Assembly (NCBI RefSeq): GCF_014170335.1
Contig: NZ_LZZS01000038.1
Location: forward strand, 186,001-250,000
Length of the DNA: 64,000 nt
Direction: 5' to 3'
DNA from: Achromobacter sp. UMC46
Lineage (GTDB): Bacteria > Pseudomonadota > Gammaproteobacteria > Burkholderiales > Burkholderiaceae_B
Of this stretch, positions 55,571-64,000 are shown one piece after another. Under the pieces are notes generated by a model. It did not search any database. It saw only the letters and a program-made list of their open reading frames with translations, and was not told the DNA's origin. A program made the position numbers and the translations under genes. Numbering within the stretch: position 1 is the stretch's first letter; every line of letters begins with the position of its first letter.

Positions 55571-56542
55571 TTACTCCGCCTTGATGTTGCCTTCCTTGAT
55601 GAGGCGGCCGTTGTTCACGAACTCGGCCTGCACCTGCTTGGCGAAGGCCTCGCCCGATGCGGTGCCCGGCTGCAGGTAGGACTTGGCCAGCAGGTCCTGG
55701 AAGTCGGCGCTGGCGATTGCCTTCGTCAACGCGGCCAGCAGCGCTTGCGACACGGCCGGCGGCAGGTTGGCGGGCGCGAACACGCCGAAGTTGGAGTAGT
55801 ACTGCGCCTGCGGCAGCTTCAGTTCGGCCATCGTCGGCACGTCGGGCCAGGCGGCCAGGCGTTGCGGCGCCATCACCGCCAGCGGCCGGAGCGCGCCGTT
55901 GGCCACGTGCGGCAGCACGACGTCGCTGTTGACGACAAGCAGCTCGACCACGCCGCCCAGGCCGTCAGTCAGCGCCTGGCTGTTGCCGCGGTAGGGCACG
56001 TGCAGCATCTTGGTGCCGGTCTGCGCGGTGACGGCGGCCATGCCGATGTGGGCCACGGTGCCCTGGCCCGGGGTGCCGTAGCGCACGCCTTCGGGATGCG
56101 CGCGGGCGTATTCCACCAGACCGGCGAAATCTTTCACCGGCAACGCCTTGGTCGCCACGATGGCGACCGGGGCCACGGCCACGCTGGCCACCGGCGTCAG
56201 GTCCTTCATCGGGTCGTAGTTGGTCTTGGCCAGATGCGGGAAGATCGTCAGCGGGCTGGTCGAGGCCAGCAGCAAGGTGGTGCCGTCGGGCTGCGCGCGG
56301 GCGACGAAGTCCGTGCCCACCGAAGCGCCGGCGCCCGGCTTGTTTTCAACGATGACGGTGATGCCGGCTTCCTTGCGCAGCACATCGCCCAGGCGGCGCC
56401 CGATCGCGTCGGCGCTGCCGCCCGCGGTGTAGGGCACGACCAGCGTGACGGGCTTGGCGGGCCAGCTCTGGGCCATGGCGCCGCTTGCCATGATCGCCAA
56501 GGCCGCCCCCGCGGCCTTGATCAGCAATGTCTTCTTTTTCAT
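55571..56542 (-). CDS. Bug-family (TctC-like) periplasmic binding protein
   Basis: 323 residues. A signal peptide ends SGAMAQSWP (about residue 25). The core is KPVTLVVPYTAGGSADAIGRR, then ENKPGAGASVGTDF and LHVPYRGNSQA. AGGACGAT precedes the ATG. It lies 75 bases downstream of an M20 amidohydrolase gene on the same strand, so a peptide-like or acylated amino acid ligand is likely. No TctA/B genes are near. This is the third Bug protein in the window. Confidence 0.92.
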   Translation of the reverse strand: MKKKTLLIKAAGAALAIMASGAMAQSWPAKPVTLVVPYTAGGSADAIGRRLGDVLRKEAGITVIVENKPGAGASVGTDFVARAQPDGTTLLLASTSPLTIFPHLAKTNYDPMKDLTPVASVAVAPVAIVATKALPVKDFAGLVEYARAHPEGVRYGTPGQGTVAHIGMAAVTAQTGTKMLHVPYRGNSQALTDGLGGVVELLVVNSDVVLPHVANGALRPLAVMAPQRLAAWPDVPTMAELKLPQAQYYSNFGVFAPANLPPAVSQALLAALTKAIASADFQDLLAKSYLQPGTASGEAFAKQVQAEFVNNGRLIKEGNIKAE

Positions 56543-56617
56543 ATCGTCCTGGTGATGTTGCGTAGCACTGCGTTAGGTCAAGCGTGAAACGGGAAAAACA
56601 TCAAGCGGGCTCGGCGG

Positions 56618-57808
56618 TCAGGCCGCCAGATAGCGTTGCGCCAGGCGAACCCAGTACGACGCGCCCGCCGGAATCAAAGCGTCATTGAAGTCATAGCTGG
56701 CGTTGTGCAGCATGCAGGGGCCCAGGCCGTGGCCGGCCATGCGGTGTTCGCCGTCGCCGTTGCCCAGGAACACGTAGCAGCCCGGCTTTTCCTGCAGCAG
56801 GAAGGCGAAATCTTCCGAGGCCATGGCGGGTTCGATGGTCAGCGCGCGGTCGTCCCCGACCACGTCGCGCATCACGCCCATGCAGAACTCGGTCTCGGCG
56901 ACGGTGTTGACCAGCGCGGGGTAGCGGCGCTCGAAGAACACGTCGGCCTCGCAGCCATGCGCGGCGGCGATATTGCCGGCGATCTCCTTCATGCGGCGTT
57001 CGATCAGGTCCACCACGTCCGTGCTGTAGGCGCGCACCGAGCCGCCCAGCCAAGCGGTGTTCGGGATCACGTTGATGACGCTGCCGCCCGCCTGGACCTG
57101 TGTGATGGACAGCACGGCGGCGTCCAGCGGCCGCTTGCTGCGCGTCAGGATGGTCTGCAGCGACTGGCCGATGGCGAACAGCGCCGGCACCGGGTCGGCG
57201 CAATCCTGGGGCGCGGCGGCGTGGCCGCCCTTGCCCTTCACGGTGATCTTGAAGCCGTTGGCCGCCGCCATCATCGGGCCGGCGCACACGCCGAACGAGC
57301 CCGCCGGCAGGCCCGGCCAGTTGTGCATGCCGAACACCGCTTCGCACGGGAAGCGCGTGAACAGCCCGTCCTGGATCATGGCGCGCCCGCCCGCGCCGCC
57401 TTCCTCGGCGGGCTGGAAGCACAGGTAGACCGTGCCGTCGAAGCCGCCCGCGCTTTGCAGGTGCCGCGCCGCGGCCAGCAACATGGCGGTGTGGCCGTCG
57501 TGGCCGCAGCCGTGCATCTTGCCGTCGTGGCGCGAACGGTGCTCGAACTGATTTTCCTCTTGCATGGGCAGGGCGTCCATGTCGGCGCGCAGCATGATGG
57601 CGCGGTCGGACGCGCCGTGCCGGATCACGCCGACCACGCCGGTCTTGGCGATGCCGGTATGCGTTTCGATGCCCCAGCCGCGCAGCGTGTCCGCCACCAC
57701 CTTGGCCGTCCGGTGCTCTTCGTAACAGAGCTCGGGGTGCATGTGGATATCGCGCCGCAGCGCCACAATTTCGTCCAGATTCGATAGTTCGAGCACGGCA
57801 AACTCCAT
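56618..57808 (-). CDS. M20-family amidohydrolase (hippurate hydrolase-like)
   Basis: 396 residues of the M20D family. Metal ligands appear in RADMDALPM, MHGCGHDGHTAML and QPAEEGGAG, and the late histidine in GPCMLHNASYDFND. The lid domain (about 185-295) has KGKGGHAAAPQ. These enzymes cleave N-acyl amino acids or similar amides. It forms a unit with the downstream Bug gene and starts about 90 bases from the LiuR-type box at 57901, so part of its control may be shared with ivd. Confidence 0.9.
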   Translation of the reverse strand: MEFAVLELSNLDEIVALRRDIHMHPELCYEEHRTAKVVADTLRGWGIETHTGIAKTGVVGVIRHGASDRAIMLRADMDALPMQEENQFEHRSRHDGKMHGCGHDGHTAMLLAAARHLQSAGGFDGTVYLCFQPAEEGGAGGRAMIQDGLFTRFPCEAVFGMHNWPGLPAGSFGVCAGPMMAAANGFKITVKGKGGHAAAPQDCADPVPALFAIGQSLQTILTRSKRPLDAAVLSITQVQAGGSVINVIPNTAWLGGSVRAYSTDVVDLIERRMKEIAGNIAAAHGCEADVFFERRYPALVNTVAETEFCMGVMRDVVGDDRALTIEPAMASEDFAFLLQEKPGCYVFLGNGDGEHRMAGHGLGPCMLHNASYDFNDALIPAGASYWVRLAQRYLAA

Positions 57809-57900
57809 AGCGCCAAAGCGGGATTCAGGGATCGGCTGGAATGTTACTCACCGCCGCTTCCCTGGGAGGACGCATTTCCCTAGGGATAACCCGACTCCAA

Positions 57901-57916
57901 TTTACGTTTACGTAAA
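57901..57916. promoter_or_regulatory. LiuR-type operator upstream of ivd
   Basis: TTTACGTTTACGTAAA, identical to the box beside liuR, lies 128 bases upstream of the ivd start and 93 bases from the divergent M20 gene start. AT-rich flanks (CGTAATATTT) fit a promoter. Confidence 0.75.
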
Positions 57917-58043
57917 CGTAATATTTGCGGTGCATCATTGCGCAGCGATGCGCGATCGGCGCATGATGAGCCCTCCGATGGCGGCAACGCGCCGATGGCA
58001 GGCGCCCATAAGAATGTAAGTACCCACTATCACGGAGACATCG

Positions 58044-59222
58044 ATGAACCTTCCCGGCCTGAACTTCGACCTGGGCGAAGACCTGGACATGCTGCGCGAC
58101 GCGGTGCGCAATTTCGCGCAGGCCGAGATCGCGCCCCGCGCGGCGGAAGTCGATCGCAGCGACCAGTTCCCCATGGACCTTTGGCGCAAATTCGGCGAAC
58201 TCGGCGTGCTGGGCATGACGGCCGACGAGGAATACGGCGGCGCCAACATGGGCTATCTGGCCCATATGGTGGTGATGGAAGAGATTTCGCGCGCCAGCGC
58301 CTCCGTGGGCTTGTCCTACGGCGCCCACTCCAACCTGTGCGTGAACCAGATCAACCGCAACGGCACGGCGGCCCAGAAGGCCAAGTACCTGCCCAAGCTG
58401 ATTTCCGGCGAACACGTGGGCGCCCTGGCCATGAGCGAGCCGGGCGCCGGTTCGGACGTCGTCAGCATGAAGCTGCGCGCCGAGAAGAAGGGCGACCGCT
58501 ACGTGCTGAACGGCACCAAGATGTGGATCACCAACGGCCCGGACGCCGACACGCTGGTCGTCTACGCCAAGACCGACCCCGAAGCGCACCAGCGCGGCAT
58601 CACCGCGTTCCTGGTGGAAAAGGGCTACAAAGGCTTCTCCGTGGCCCAGAAGCTGGACAAACTGGGCATGCGCGGCAGCCACACGGGCGAACTCGTGTTC
58701 CAGGACTGCGAGATCCCCGAGGAAAACGTGCTGGGCCAGGTCAACGGCGGCGTCAAGGTGCTGATGAGCGGCCTGGACTACGAACGCGCCGTGCTGTCCG
58801 GCGGCCCCCTGGGCATCATGCAGGCCGTGATGGACGTCGTCGTCCCCTATATCCACGACCGCAAGCAGTTCGGCCAGGCCATCGGCGAATTCCAGCTGAT
58901 CCAGGGCAAGGTCGCCGACCTGTACACCACGCTGCAGGCCAGCCGCGCCTTCTGCTACCAGGTGGGCAAGAACCTGGACAAGCTGGGCGCCGAGCACGTG
59001 CGCCAGGTCCGCAAGGACTGCGCCGCGCTGATCCTGTACACGGCCGAAAAGGCCACGTGGATGGCCGGCGAAGGCGTGCAGATCCTGGGCGGCAACGGCT
59101 ACATCAACGAATACCCGGTGGGCCGCCTGTGGCGCGACGCCAAGCTGTACGAGATTGGCGCCGGCACCAGTGAAATCCGCCGCATGTTGATCGGCCGCGA
59201 ACTGTTCAACGAAACCGCCTGA
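58044..59222 (+). CDS. ivd: Isovaleryl-CoA dehydrogenase
   Basis: 392 residues of the acyl-CoA dehydrogenase family. It oxidises isovaleryl-CoA to 3-methylcrotonyl-CoA in leucine breakdown, with FAD. The catalytic glutamate is in [15 protein letters not shown], the position used by isovaleryl-CoA dehydrogenases, while the site used by other family members reads [13 protein letters not shown] without it. Substrate-loop [13 protein letters not shown] and FAD motif [10 protein letters not shown] are present. GGAGA precedes the ATG. First gene of the operon behind the LiuR box. Confidence 0.95.
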   Translation: MNLPGLNFDLGEDLDMLRDAVRNFAQAEIAPRAAEVDRSDQFPMDLWRKFGELGVLGMTADEEYGGANMGYLAHMVVMEEISRASASVGLSYGAHSNLCVNQINRNGTAAQKAKYLPKLISGEHVGALAMSEPGAGSDVVSMKLRAEKKGDRYVLNGTKMWITNGPDADTLVVYAKTDPEAHQRGITAFLVEKGYKGFSVAQKLDKLGMRGSHTGELVFQDCEIPEENVLGQVNGGVKVLMSGLDYERAVLSGGPLGIMQAVMDVVVPYIHDRKQFGQAIGEFQLIQGKVADLYTTLQASRAFCYQVGKNLDKLGAEHVRQVRKDCAALILYTAEKATWMAGEGVQILGGNGYINEYPVGRLWRDAKLYEIGAGTSEIRRMLIGRELFNETA

Positions 59223-59241
59223 CCGTCCGGACCCAGCCGCC

Positions 59242-61200
59242 ATGATCCGCATGTCCGATGTCCAGCATATCGAGCAGGCCCCCGCCCCGGGGCCCTCGCC
59301 GCTGGACGTCGCTCGGCTGATCCTGGCCGGGTTCGACCGGCACTACGCGCTGTTCCGCTACAGCGCGCAGCGCGCCAAGGCGCTGTTCGAATCCGGCGAC
59401 TGGCACGGCATCCAGCATTTGTCGCGCGAACGCATCGAGTACTACGACATGCGGGTGCGCGAATGCGCCACTCAGCTGGAAGGCGTGCTGCGCGGCCGCC
59501 CCGAGGGCGCGCTGGGCACAGCGGCCGCGAACGGCGGGGGGGGCAATGGCGCAAATGCCACGAATGCTGCAAGGGGCAACAACGGCAACAACGGCGCCGA
59601 GGCGCCAGCGCTGACCGACGCCCAGACCGCCTATTGGCAGCACATCAAGCAGGAATTCGTGGGCCTGCTGGGCGAACACCGTCAACCGGAATGCGCCGAG
59701 ACCTTCTTCAATTCGGTATCGTGCCGGCTGCTGCACCGCGACTATTTCCACAACGATTTCCTGTTCGTGCGCCCGGCCGTCGCGACCGACTACCTGGACA
59801 GCAGCACGCCGTCGTACCGGGTGTACTACCCGGCCGCGGACGGCCTTGAGAAAAGCCTGATCCGCATGGTGGCCGACTTTGGCCTGGCGCTGCCGTTCGA
59901 AGACCTGCCGCGCGACACCCGCATGCTGGCGCGCGCCGCGGTCGCGCAATTGCGCGCGCTGTTGCCGCGCGACGTCGGGCGGCGCATCGCCAGCGATTGC
60001 CAGGTCCATGCGCTGGGCTCGCTGTTCTTTCGCAACAAGGGCGCCTACATCGTCGGCCGCCTGATCAACCAGACCACCGTCTACCCCTTCGCCGTGGCGC
60101 TGACGCGCAACCCGGCGGGCCAGGTGACGCTGGACGCGCTGCTGCTGGGCGCGGACGACCTGAGCACGCTGTTCAGCTTCACGCGCGCCTACTTCCTGGT
60201 GGACATGGAAACGCCGGCCGCCGTGGTCAACTTCCTGGCGACGCTGCTGCCGCGCAAGCCCAAGGCCGAGCTCTACACCATGATCGGCCTGCAGAAGCAG
60301 GGCAAGACACTGTTCTACCGCGACTTCCTGCATCACCTGGCCCACTCGCGCGACGCCTTCGACATCGCGCCCGGCATCAAGGGCATGGTGATGTGCGTGT
60401 TCACGCTGCCGTCCTACCCGTATGTGTTCAAACTGATCAAGGACCGCATCGACAAAGACGGCATGGACCACGCCACCGTGCGCCGCAAGTACCAGATGGT
60501 GAAGCTGCACGACCGCGTGGGCCGCATGGCCGACACCTGGGAATATTCGCAGGTGGCGCTGCCGCGCAGCCGCTTCGCGCCCGCCCTGCTGGACGAACTA
60601 CGCCGTCTGGTGCCCAGCCTGATCGAAGAAACCGGGGACACCGTCGTCATCCGCCATGTCTACATCGAACGGCGGATGACGCCGCTGAACATCTATCTGC
60701 GCCAGGCGTCCGACGCGCTGCTGGAACCCGCCGTCCGCGAGTACGGCGACGCGATCCGGCAGTTGGCGGCCGCCAATATCTTCCCCGGCGACATGCTTTA
60801 CAAGAACTTCGGCGTCACGCGGCTGGGCCGGGTCGTCTTTTACGACTACGACGAAATCCAGCGCATGACCGAAATGAACTTCCGGCGCATCCCGCCGGCC
60901 CCCAACGAAGAAGCGGAAATGGCCGCCGAACCCTGGTACGCCATCGGACCGAACGACGTATTTCCCGAAGAATTCGGCCGCTTCCTGCTAGGCGATCCGC
61001 GCGTGCGCGGCGCCTTCATGCGCCACCACGCCGACCTGCTGGAACCGGATTGGTGGCAGGCCTGCCGCGCCCAGGTGGCGCAGGGCCGGATTGAAGAATT
61101 TTTCCCTTACGATACGGACAGACGCCTGCGACCGGCACGCCCTTCAAGCGACCGCGCGGAGCCGAACCCCAGACGCTGTCCCGACCCTCACAGGAGCTAG
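59242..61200 (+). CDS. aceK: Isocitrate dehydrogenase kinase/phosphatase
   Basis: 652 residues; enterobacterial AceK is about 580. It switches isocitrate dehydrogenase off by phosphorylation and on again, sending isocitrate to the glyoxylate shunt. The regulatory N-terminal domain is followed by the kinase-like domain with ATP-loop KGMVMCVFTLPSYPYVFK and metal site FYDYDEIQRM. An unusual Gly/Asn/Ala-rich insert at about residues 92-115 (with NGGGGNGANATN) contains eight consecutive G at 59536-59543. The C-terminal tail is basic and Pro-rich. It lies 19 bases after ivd and 2 before the thiolase gene. Confidence 0.95.
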   Translation: MIRMSDVQHIEQAPAPGPSPLDVARLILAGFDRHYALFRYSAQRAKALFESGDWHGIQHLSRERIEYYDMRVRECATQLEGVLRGRPEGALGTAAANGGGGNGANATNAARGNNGNNGAEAPALTDAQTAYWQHIKQEFVGLLGEHRQPECAETFFNSVSCRLLHRDYFHNDFLFVRPAVATDYLDSSTPSYRVYYPAADGLEKSLIRMVADFGLALPFEDLPRDTRMLARAAVAQLRALLPRDVGRRIASDCQVHALGSLFFRNKGAYIVGRLINQTTVYPFAVALTRNPAGQVTLDALLLGADDLSTLFSFTRAYFLVDMETPAAVVNFLATLLPRKPKAELYTMIGLQKQGKTLFYRDFLHHLAHSRDAFDIAPGIKGMVMCVFTLPSYPYVFKLIKDRIDKDGMDHATVRRKYQMVKLHDRVGRMADTWEYSQVALPRSRFAPALLDELRRLVPSLIEETGDTVVIRHVYIERRMTPLNIYLRQASDALLEPAVREYGDAIRQLAAANIFPGDMLYKNFGVTRLGRVVFYDYDEIQRMTEMNFRRIPPAPNEEAEMAAEPWYAIGPNDVFPEEFGRFLLGDPRVRGAFMRHHADLLEPDWWQACRAQVAQGRIEEFFPYDTDRRLRPARPSSDRAEPNPRRCPDPHRS

Positions 61201-61202
61201 CC

Positions 61203-62384
61203 ATGTCAGATCCCATTGTTATCGTTTCCATCGCCCGCACGCCCATGGGCGGCATGCTGGGCAGCCTGTCCGGCCTGGCCGCGCACGAGCTGGGCGCGGT
61301 GGCCATCAAGGCCGCCATCGAACGCGCGGGCATCAAGCCCGAGCAAGTCGATGAAGTCATCATGGGCAACGTGCTGCAAGCCGGCCAGGGCCAGGCGCCC
61401 GCGCGGCAAGCCGCACTGGGTGCCGGCCTGCCGCTGGGCGTGGCGTGCACCACGGTCCACAAAGTGTGCGGTTCGGGCCTGAAGGCCGCCATGTTCGGCC
61501 ATGACCTGCTGGCGGCCGGCAGCGCCGAAGTCGTCGTCGCCGGCGGCCAGGAAAGCATGAGCAACGCGCCGTACCTGCTGCTGAAAGCGCGCCAGGGCTA
61601 CCGCTTCGGCCACAACACCGTGTATGACCACATGGCGCTGGACGGCCTGGAAGACGCCTACGACAAGGGCAAGGCCATGGGCGTGTTCGCCGAAGACTGC
61701 GCCGCCAAGTACGAGTTCACGCGCGAGCAGCAGGATGCGTTCTCGCTGGAATCGCTGCGCCGCGCGCGCGCCGCCACCGAAGACGGCAGCTTCAAGTGGG
61801 AAATCGCCCCCGTGACGGTCGCCGGCCGCAAGGGCGACACCGTGATCGACACCGACGAAGCCCCCACCAAGGCCATGCCGGAAAAGATCCCCACGCTCAA
61901 GCCCGCCTTCAAGAAGGACGGCACCATCACCGCCGCGAACTCGTCGTCGATCTCCGACGGCGCCGCCGCCATGGTGCTGATGCGCGCCTCCACCGCCGAG
62001 AAGCTCGGCGTCAAGCCGCTGGCCCGCATCGTGGCGCACAGCCAGCACTCGCAGGAACCGGGCTGGTTCACCACCGCCCCCGTGGGCGCGCTGAAGAACC
62101 TGTTCGCCAAGACCGGCTGGAAGGCCGAAGACGTCGACCTGTACGAAATCAATGAAGCCTTCGCGGTGGTCACCATGGCCGCCATGACCGACTTCAAGCT
62201 GCCGCACGAAAAGGTCAACGTCAACGGCGGCGCCACCGCCCTGGGCCACCCGATCGGCGCATCGGGCGCCCGCCTGATGGCCACGCTGGTCGGCGCGCTG
62301 CGCAAGACCGGCGGCAAGCGCGGCGTGGCCACGCTGTGCATCGGTGGCGGCGAAGCCGTCGCGATGGCGATCGAGATGGTGTAA
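61203..62384 (+). CDS. Acetyl-CoA acetyltransferase (thiolase)
   Basis: 393 residues. The acylated cysteine is in TVHKVCGSGLKA (near 88), with GGQESMSNAPY, and the second catalytic pair is in NGGATALGHPIGASGAR and LCIGGGEAVAM. It makes or cleaves acetoacetyl-CoA; in leucine breakdown it turns the acetoacetyl-CoA end product into two acetyl-CoA. GGAG lies within the last codons of aceK, which implies coupled translation. atoB and phaA homologues are hard to separate. Confidence 0.92.
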   Translation: MSDPIVIVSIARTPMGGMLGSLSGLAAHELGAVAIKAAIERAGIKPEQVDEVIMGNVLQAGQGQAPARQAALGAGLPLGVACTTVHKVCGSGLKAAMFGHDLLAAGSAEVVVAGGQESMSNAPYLLLKARQGYRFGHNTVYDHMALDGLEDAYDKGKAMGVFAEDCAAKYEFTREQQDAFSLESLRRARAATEDGSFKWEIAPVTVAGRKGDTVIDTDEAPTKAMPEKIPTLKPAFKKDGTITAANSSSISDGAAAMVLMRASTAEKLGVKPLARIVAHSQHSQEPGWFTTAPVGALKNLFAKTGWKAEDVDLYEINEAFAVVTMAAMTDFKLPHEKVNVNGGATALGHPIGASGARLMATLVGALRKTGGKRGVATLCIGGGEAVAMAIEMV

Positions 62385-62443
62385 GACCTAGCGCTGCGCG
62401 CCAGCAAATATGCTGCGCGCAGCGCCGAACCTTCGCAAAAATT

Positions 62444-62527
62444 GCCGCCCCGCCGCCGGGCCGCCCCAAGGCGGGGCAGCCCCCTCGGGGGGCAGCAAGC
62501 GCGCGAAGCGTGCGCGGCGTGGGAGCT
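62444..62527 (-). repeat. Inverted single copy of the 83-bp hairpin repeat
   Basis: Read on the minus strand, this 83-84-base segment aligns along its length with the array unit. The stem arms are CCCCGCC and GGCGGGG in place of TTTTGCC and GGCAAAA, so pairing is kept by changes on both sides. It lies in the 226-base gap between the thiolase and mccB genes. Confidence 0.85.
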
Positions 62528-62610
62528 TCATCCTTCGGCCCACCGGGCAGCGAGACAAACCGCTCTACGAGCGCCTTCAAATTCCAATCAAGCAGGACGG
62601 GTGGAACCCC

Positions 62611-64000
62611 ATGCCCATCATCGAATCCCGCATCAATCCGCGGTCGCAGGACTACACCGACAATGCGCGTGCCATGCAGGCGCAGCTGGATGACCTGAAT
62701 CAGAAACTGGCGCAGACGGCGCTGGGCGGCAGCGAAGCCGCGCGCGCCAAGCACGTGGCGCGCGGCAAGTTGCTGCCGCGCGACCGCGTCGAGAACCTGA
62801 TCGATCCGGGCACGCCGTTCCTGGAACTGTCGCCGATGGCGGCGCACGGCATGTACGACGGCGACGCGCCGGGCGCAGGCGTCATCACCGGCATCGGCCG
62901 CGTGTCGGGCACCGAATGCGTGATCGTCTGCAACGACGCCACGGTCAAGGGCGGCACGTACTACCCGATGACGGTCAAGAAGCACCTGCGCGCCCAAGAG
63001 ATCGCCGCGCAGAACCATCTGCCTTGCGTGTATCTGGTGGACTCGGGCGGCGCCAACCTGCCGCAGCAGGACGAAGTGTTCCCCGACCGCGAGCACTTCG
63101 GCCGCATCTTCTACAACCAGGCGCAGATGTCCGCGCAGGGCATTTCGCAGATCGCCGTCGTGATGGGGTCGTGCACCGCCGGCGGCGCCTACGTGCCCGC
63201 CATGAGCGATGAGTCCATCATCGTGAAGAACCAGGGCACCATCTTCCTGGGCGGCCCGCCGCTGGTGAAGGCCGCCACCGGCGAAGAAGTCAGCGCCGAA
63301 GACCTGGGCGGCGGCGACGTGCACACGCGCCTGTCCGGCGTGGTGGACCACCTGGCCGCCAACGACATGCACGCGTTGCAGCTGGCGCGCAACGCGGTCG
63401 CCCGGCTGAACCGCAAGAAGCCCGCGCCGCCGGCCACGATCCCCGTGCGCGAGCCGCGCTTCGATCCCAGCGAACTGAACGGCATTATCCCCGCCGACAC
63501 GCGCAAGCCCTACGACGTGCGCGAAGTCATCGCGCGCATCGTGGACGGCTCGGAATTCGATGAATTCAAAGCGCGCTTCGGCCCCACGCTGGTGACCGGT
63601 TTCGCCCACATTCAGGGCATGCCCGTCGGCATCGTCGCCAACAACGGCATCCTGTTTTCCGAGTCCGCGCAAAAGGGCGCGCACTTCATCGAACTGTGCG
63701 CGCAGCGCAAGATCCCGCTGGTGTTCCTGCAGAACATCACCGGCTTCATGGTGGGCCGCAAGTACGAAAACGAAGGCATCGCGCGCCACGGCGCGAAGAT
63801 GGTGACGGCGGTGGCAACCGCCGCCGTGCCGAAATTCACCGTGCTGATCGGCGGCTCGTTCGGCGCCGGCAACTACGGCATGTGCGGCCGCGCCTATTCG
63901 CCCCGCATGCTGTTCATGTGGCCCAACGCCCGCATCTCGGTGATGGGCGGCGAACAGGCCGCAAGCGTGCTGGCCACGGTCAAGCGCGACGGCATCGAGG
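62611..64000 (+). CDS. mccB: Methylcrotonyl-CoA carboxylase, carboxyltransferase (beta) subunit, 3' end missing
   Basis: 463 codons are present and the frame runs off the window; the family is about 535 residues. It opens [20 protein letters not shown], then [20 protein letters not shown] and [20 protein letters not shown]. The second half has [15 protein letters not shown] and [20 protein letters not shown]. It carboxylates 3-methylcrotonyl-CoA, the step after ivd. GGTGGAA precedes the ATG. The biotin-carrying alpha subunit is expected just outside the window. The SGGANLP stretch matches methylcrotonyl-CoA rather than propionyl-CoA enzymes. Confidence 0.93.
   Translation, partial: MPIIESRINPRSQDYTDNARAMQAQLDDLNQKLAQTALGGSEAARAKHVARGKLLPRDRVENLIDPGTPFLELSPMAAHGMYDGDAPGAGVITGIGRVSGTECVIVCNDATVKGGTYYPMTVKKHLRAQEIAAQNHLPCVYLVDSGGANLPQQDEVFPDREHFGRIFYNQAQMSAQGISQIAVVMGSCTAGGAYVPAMSDESIIVKNQGTIFLGGPPLVKAATGEEVSAEDLGGGDVHTRLSGVVDHLAANDMHALQLARNAVARLNRKKPAPPATIPVREPRFDPSELNGIIPADTRKPYDVREVIARIVDGSEFDEFKARFGPTLVTGFAHIQGMPVGIVANNGILFSESAQKGAHFIELCAQRKIPLVFLQNITGFMVGRKYENEGIARHGAKMVTAVATAAVPKFTVLIGGSFGAGNYGMCGRAYSPRMLFMWPNARISVMGGEQAASVLATVKRDGIE

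Noticed and set aside
62442-62693. Small plus-strand gene between the thiolase gene and mccB
   Set aside because: The frame runs through the inverted hairpin repeat and into mccB in the wrong phase.

Overview
The window is GC-rich chromosomal DNA of a betaproteobacterium, almost certainly the Alcaligenaceae (Achromobacter/Bordetella group). Pointers are the petC-sspA-sspB order, several orphan Bug-type (TctC) periplasmic binding proteins without TctA/B, the long form of LeuA, and an ivd-aceK-thiolase-mccB gene string. Coding density is high. I see no prophage, insertion sequence, CRISPR array or rRNA. Two tRNA genes are present (Thr-TGT, Asn-GTT).

Layout. 1-1.3 kb: end of petC, then sspA and sspB. 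1.5 kb: tRNA-Thr. 1.7-5.6 kb (minus strand): a gluconate permease, then a Bug protein with an amidase, opposed by an IclR regulator whose divergent promoter holds a 9-bp inverted repeat. 6.6 kb: tRNA-Asn. 6.9-11.6 kb: a LysR regulator, a RidA-like protein with a class V aminotransferase, and a divergent EamA exporter/AraC pair. 11.7-14.5 kb: a DUF2868 membrane protein overlapping a DUF3482 GTPase. 14.9-21.5 kb: a peptide ABC transporter operon (binding protein, two permeases, fused double ATPase) ending in an amidohydrolase. 21.6-28 kb: a YdgA-like protein, an RhlE-type helicase, a LysE exporter, prfC and a small exported protein. 28.0-28.5 kb: five 83-bp repeats. 28.5-33 kb: bfr, an EamA transporter, bfd and rpoN, the last almost head-to-head with a small membrane protein. 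33-36.3 kb: a Bug protein and leuA with a long leader. 36.5-44.2 kb: an amidase, then a LacI regulator, a phosphodiesterase and an ugp-type ABC operon. 44.3-48.5 kb: two small conserved proteins, argS, a SPOR-domain protein and dsbA. 48.6-53.6 kb: a Liv-type binding protein, a hydrolase, metC, a nitroreductase and a LysE exporter. 53.6-64 kb: a metallo-beta-lactamase-fold protein divergent from a LiuR-type MerR regulator, a YnfA protein, a Bug protein with an M20 hydrolase, then ivd-aceK-thiolase-mccB running off the window.

How it fits together. Most genes serve nutrient uptake and catabolism, each set with its own regulator. Three circuits can be read from DNA signals. (1) leuA is preceded by a 42-codon reading frame with three CTA leucine codons near its end, followed by mutually exclusive complementary segments, which looks like leucine attenuation. 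(2) A 16-bp palindrome stands between liuR and the metallo-beta-lactamase-fold gene and again, identical, upstream of ivd, tying both to one regulon that also takes in aceK. (3) A 14-bp LacI-type operator lies before lacI and again before the ugp-type operon. A dispersed repeat with compensatory base changes in its stem (28.0, 41.2 and 62.4 kb) is the most unusual structural element.
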